The notes below the pieces were generated by a model, which was not told the origin of the DNA, searched no databases, and saw only the letters and a program-made list of their open reading frames with translations. Shown here piece after piece: positions 4,063-6,083 of a DNA stretch of 6,083 nucleotides; position 1 is the stretch's first letter, and every line of letters begins with the position of its first letter. The translations under genes and the position numbers were made by a program. The DNA is taken from positions 1 through 6,083 of the forward strand of contig DCIQ01000131.1 in NCBI GenBank assembly GCA_002317435.1. The letters run 5' to 3'. The DNA is from Bacteroidales bacterium UBA1722 (lineage in GTDB: Bacteria; Bacteroidota; Bacteroidia; Bacteroidales; UBA932).

Positions 4063-5301
4063 TTAATCAAGTTTGTGGATAGCCAGTCCGGACCTGAGCT
4101 TGGGCTCGAACCAGGTGGTCTTGGGCGGCATTATGTTTCCGGTGTCGGCGATGTTGATGAGCTGTTTCATCGAGACGGGGAACAGGGCGAAGGCGGCGGC
4201 CATCTCTCCCGAATCCACCCGTTTCTTCAGTTCTCCGAGTCCGCGGATGCCCCCGACGAAATCTATTCTCTTCGATGTGCGCAGGTCCTTGATGTCCAGC
4301 AGGGCGTCAAAAATCAGATTCGAGCAGACGGTGACGTCCAGAACCCCTATGGGGTCGGCGTCATCATAAGTCCCTTTTCGGGCAGTCAGAGAATACCAGT
4401 GTCCCGAGAGGTACATCGAAAAGTTGTGGAGACGCTGAGGCGTGTAGATGCCGGTGCCCATATCCTTTATTTCGAAATTCTCTTCCAGACGGGACAGGAA
4501 CTGCTCGGGCGTCATCCCGTTCAGGTCCTTCACCACACGGTTGTAGTCGATTATCTTCAGATGACTTTCTGGGAAAGCGACAGCCATGAAATAGTTGTAC
4601 TCTTCTTCTCCGGTATGGGCCGGATTCTGATTTTTCTTCTCCTCGCCCACGCGTGCGGCGGCTGCAGTACGGTGATGTCCGTCAGCCACATAGAAAGCAT
4701 CGATGCCGGAGAATATCTCGGTGATGCGGCGGATGTCCCTGTCGTCGTCGATTACCCAGAAGCGGTGTCCGAAGCCGTCTTCCGCCACGAAGTCGTATTC
4801 CGGCGTGCCGGCCACGTACCTGTTCACGATGGCATTTATATCCACATTGTCCCGGTATGCGAAGAACACCGGCTCCACGTTGGCGTTCTGGATGCGGACG
4901 TGAATCATCCTGTCATCTTCCTTGTCCTTCCGGGTGAGTTCGTGCTTTTTTATCTTCCCCGTGAGGTAGTCTTCGACGTATGCACACAGAACTATGCCGT
5001 ACTGGGTGCGTCCGTTCATGGTCTGGGCGTACACGTAGTAGCATTCCTTCCGGTCCCTGACAAGCCAGCCGCGCTCCATCCACAGTTTCAGGTTCTCCAC
5101 GGCCTTGTCATATGCGGGTTGGGAATGTTCGTCCGCGATGGGGTCGAAATCGATTTCGGGCTTGATGATGTGCAGGAGGGATTTCTCTCCGGCTTCCGCC
5201 TTGGCTTCCGCCGAGTTCAGAACGTCGTAGGGGCGTGACGCCACTTCCGGTGCCAGGGCCTTCGGGGGCCTTATGGCTGCAAAGGGTTTTACTTTTACCA
5301 T
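4063..5301 (-). CDS. DUF1015 family protein, serA-linked
   Basis: I choose ATG 5299-5301 (412 aa), because the family begins M-V-K-V-K-P-F-x-A-x-R-P-P, exactly what follows; an ATG 75 nt upstream would overlap serA and add a tail without family likeness. CCTCC at 5315-5319 (GGAGG on the coding strand) lies 13 nt before this ATG. Seen: R-P-Y-D-V-L-N at 23-29, H-E-L-T-R at 120-124, V-A-D-G-H-H-R-T-A at 205-213, and C-terminal M-P-P-K-T-T-W-F-E-P-K (391-401). Cytoplasmic, no membrane segments. The biochemical role of DUF1015 is not settled to my knowledge. The D-G-H-H-R block recalls the D-G-H-T-R/G-E-R-R-type loop of ParB-like proteins that include the free-serine kinases SerK and SbnI, and the gene follows serA by 23 nt, so a step in or control of serine metabolism is a reasonable inference. 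It is the last gene before the terminator at 4005-4049. Confidence 0.88.
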   Translation of the reverse strand: MVKVKPFAAIRPPKALAPEVASRPYDVLNSAEAKAEAGEKSLLHIIKPEIDFDPIADEHSQPAYDKAVENLKLWMERGWLVRDRKECYYVYAQTMNGRTQYGIVLCAYVEDYLTGKIKKHELTRKDKEDDRMIHVRIQNANVEPVFFAYRDNVDINAIVNRYVAGTPEYDFVAEDGFGHRFWVIDDDRDIRRITEIFSGIDAFYVADGHHRTAAAARVGEEKKNQNPAHTGEEEYNYFMAVAFPESHLKIIDYNRVVKDLNGMTPEQFLSRLEENFEIKDMGTGIYTPQRLHNFSMYLSGHWYSLTARKGTYDDADPIGVLDVTVCSNLIFDALLDIKDLRTSKRIDFVGGIRGLGELKKRVDSGEMAAAFALFPVSMKQLINIADTGNIMPPKTTWFEPKLRSGLAIHKLD

Positions 5302-5324
5302 AACGATACTGTTGCCTCCGGCAA

Positions 5325-6083
5325 TTATTTCTTGTTCACCTGGAATCTGGTGCAGCCTGTCTCGAAAAATCCGCAAATCTGGTTTGCGGCGGCCAATCCG
5401 GCGTTCACGTTCGCTTCGGCGGTCTCCGCTCCCTGTTTCTTGGGGGTGGCGAAGAAGCGTTTCCCGAACTTCTCCTTCATCTGCTCTGCGGCGGCGGGTG
5501 CGATGTCGGTGACATATTTGAGGTCTTCGCGCTCAGAGAGGGCCCGGATGAGTCCTTCTTCGTCGATTACTTCCTTGCGGGCGGTGTTCACCAGGCAGGC
5601 CCCCTTGGGCATTCTGGTCACGAGGTCGTATCCTATCGAGCCCTTGGTCTGCTCGTTGGCGGGGATGTGGAGGGAGACGAAATCCGATTTCTCGTAGAGT
5701 TCGTTCAGGTCGCGGGCCACCGTGACACCCTCTTTCTCCATCGCTTCGGCGGGCACGAACGGGTCGAATGCCATTATGTTCATTCCGAACGCCTTCGCGT
5801 GGGATGCGACGAGACGGCCCACACACCCATAGGCTTGGATACCCAAAGTCTTGCCTTTCAGCTCTGAACCAGTACCGGGGGTGAACTGGTTACGGGAGAT
5901 GTATATCATCATGCCTATGGCAAGTTCGGCTACGGCGTTGGAATTCTGCCCGGGGGTGTTCATCGCGACTATACCCCTTTCGGTGCATGCTTCCAGGTCG
6001 AGGTTGTCGAAGCCGGCACCTGCGCGGACCACTATCTTCAGCTTCGGTGCGGCCGCTATGACTTCGCGGGTGACCTTGTCGGA
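5325..6083 (-). CDS. serA: D-3-phosphoglycerate dehydrogenase, short form, N-terminus outside window
   Basis: The frame is open to the right edge, so about 252 C-terminal residues are seen and roughly 55 are missing if it matches the short ~306-aa Bacteroidota form. It catalyses NAD-dependent oxidation of 3-phosphoglycerate to phosphohydroxypyruvate, the first step of serine synthesis, in the cytoplasm. Seen: V-R-A-G-A-G-F-D-N (substrate loop), N-T-P-G-Q-N-S-N-A-V-A-E-L, a Rossmann loop G-I-Q-A-Y-G-C-V-G-R (about 5814-5843) with A-F-D at the end of the second strand (NAD-type Asp), and N-T-A-R-K-E-V-I-D with the catalytic Arg (codon 5577-5579). The usual T-P-H is T-P-K here (Lys codon 5439-5441). 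No ACT or ASB regulatory domain follows; the protein ends F-Q-V-N-K-K. The GTG at 6030-6032 is internal, not a start. It leads into the DUF1015 gene, and serC is a likely upstream neighbour, though unseen. Confidence 0.93.
   Translation of the reverse strand, partial: SDKVTREVIAAAPKLKIVVRAGAGFDNLDLEACTERGIVAMNTPGQNSNAVAELAIGMMIYISRNQFTPGTGSELKGKTLGIQAYGCVGRLVASHAKAFGMNIMAFDPFVPAEAMEKEGVTVARDLNELYEKSDFVSLHIPANEQTKGSIGYDLVTRMPKGACLVNTARKEVIDEEGLIRALSEREDLKYVTDIAPAAAEQMKEKFGKRFFATPKKQGAETAEANVNAGLAAANQICGFFETGCTRFQVNKK

Noticed and set aside
3101..4066. Long plus-strand open frame (321 codons) opposite the GH130 gene
   Set aside because: It is an antisense shadow; the minus strand encodes a full-length, motif-complete GH130 enzyme, and the plus-strand protein has no family likeness.
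3994..5238. Long plus-strand open frame (414 codons) opposite the DUF1015 gene
   Set aside because: Shadow of a GC-rich coding region; the minus-strand protein carries all DUF1015 blocks, and this one would begin inside the terminator.
5302..5376. Upstream ATG extension of the DUF1015 protein by 25 residues
   Set aside because: It overlaps the serA 3' end, and the family N-terminus starts at the internal Met at 5301.

Overview
The window looks like a chromosomal piece of a Bacteroidales bacterium (phylum Bacteroidota) of moderate GC content. The reasons are the family-level sequence of the encoded proteins (short ACT-less SerA, DUF1015 protein, GH130 glycoside phosphorylase, HigB with a long HigA), start codons mostly lacking clear Shine-Dalgarno sites, a TATATTTG element fitting the Bacteroidota -7 promoter motif TAnnTTTG, and a lipoprotein leader with an acidic stretch after the lipobox Cys. 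The genus cannot be fixed from this sequence alone.

Layout, left to right. (1) 1-464, plus strand: C-terminal half of an inosine-uridine-type nucleoside hydrolase, cut by the window edge. (2) 465-1575: about 1.1 kb with no full-length gene but rich in structure. It holds a 27-bp near-perfect palindrome (537-563), a 42-codon minus-strand lipoprotein ORF (568-696) that looks like the start of a larger protein, two tandem copies of a 52-nt hairpin unit (827-878 and 900-951, 73-nt period), a 26-bp palindrome (1042-1067), a 58-codon plus-strand ORF (1139-1315) and a long GU-compensated hairpin (1306-1356). It has the look of a decayed or repeat-collecting intergenic region. (3) 1506-2962, plus strand, visibly more AT-rich: a promoter with nested inverted repeats, then a HigB-family toxin (1576-1896) overlapping a 363-aa HigA-type antitoxin (1871-2962), which joins an N-terminal XRE helix-turn-helix to a C-terminal ImmA/IrrE (M78) zinc peptidase domain. 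(4) 2981-6083, minus strand: serA (5325-6083, N-terminus beyond the window), a DUF1015 protein (4063-5301), a good intrinsic terminator (4005-4049) and a cytoplasmic GH130 glycoside phosphorylase (2981-3985).

How the parts work together. serA and the DUF1015 gene are 23 nt apart and probably form one operon of serine biosynthesis. The serA product has Lys where most PGDHs have the catalytic His. GH130 lies behind the terminator and should release mannose-1-phosphate from beta-1,4-mannosides inside the cell. The higBA pair is a self-contained toxin-antitoxin cassette placed tail-to-tail with GH130, with an 18-nt gap. The most interesting items are the antitoxin carrying its own putative protease domain and the cluster of hairpin repeats to its left.
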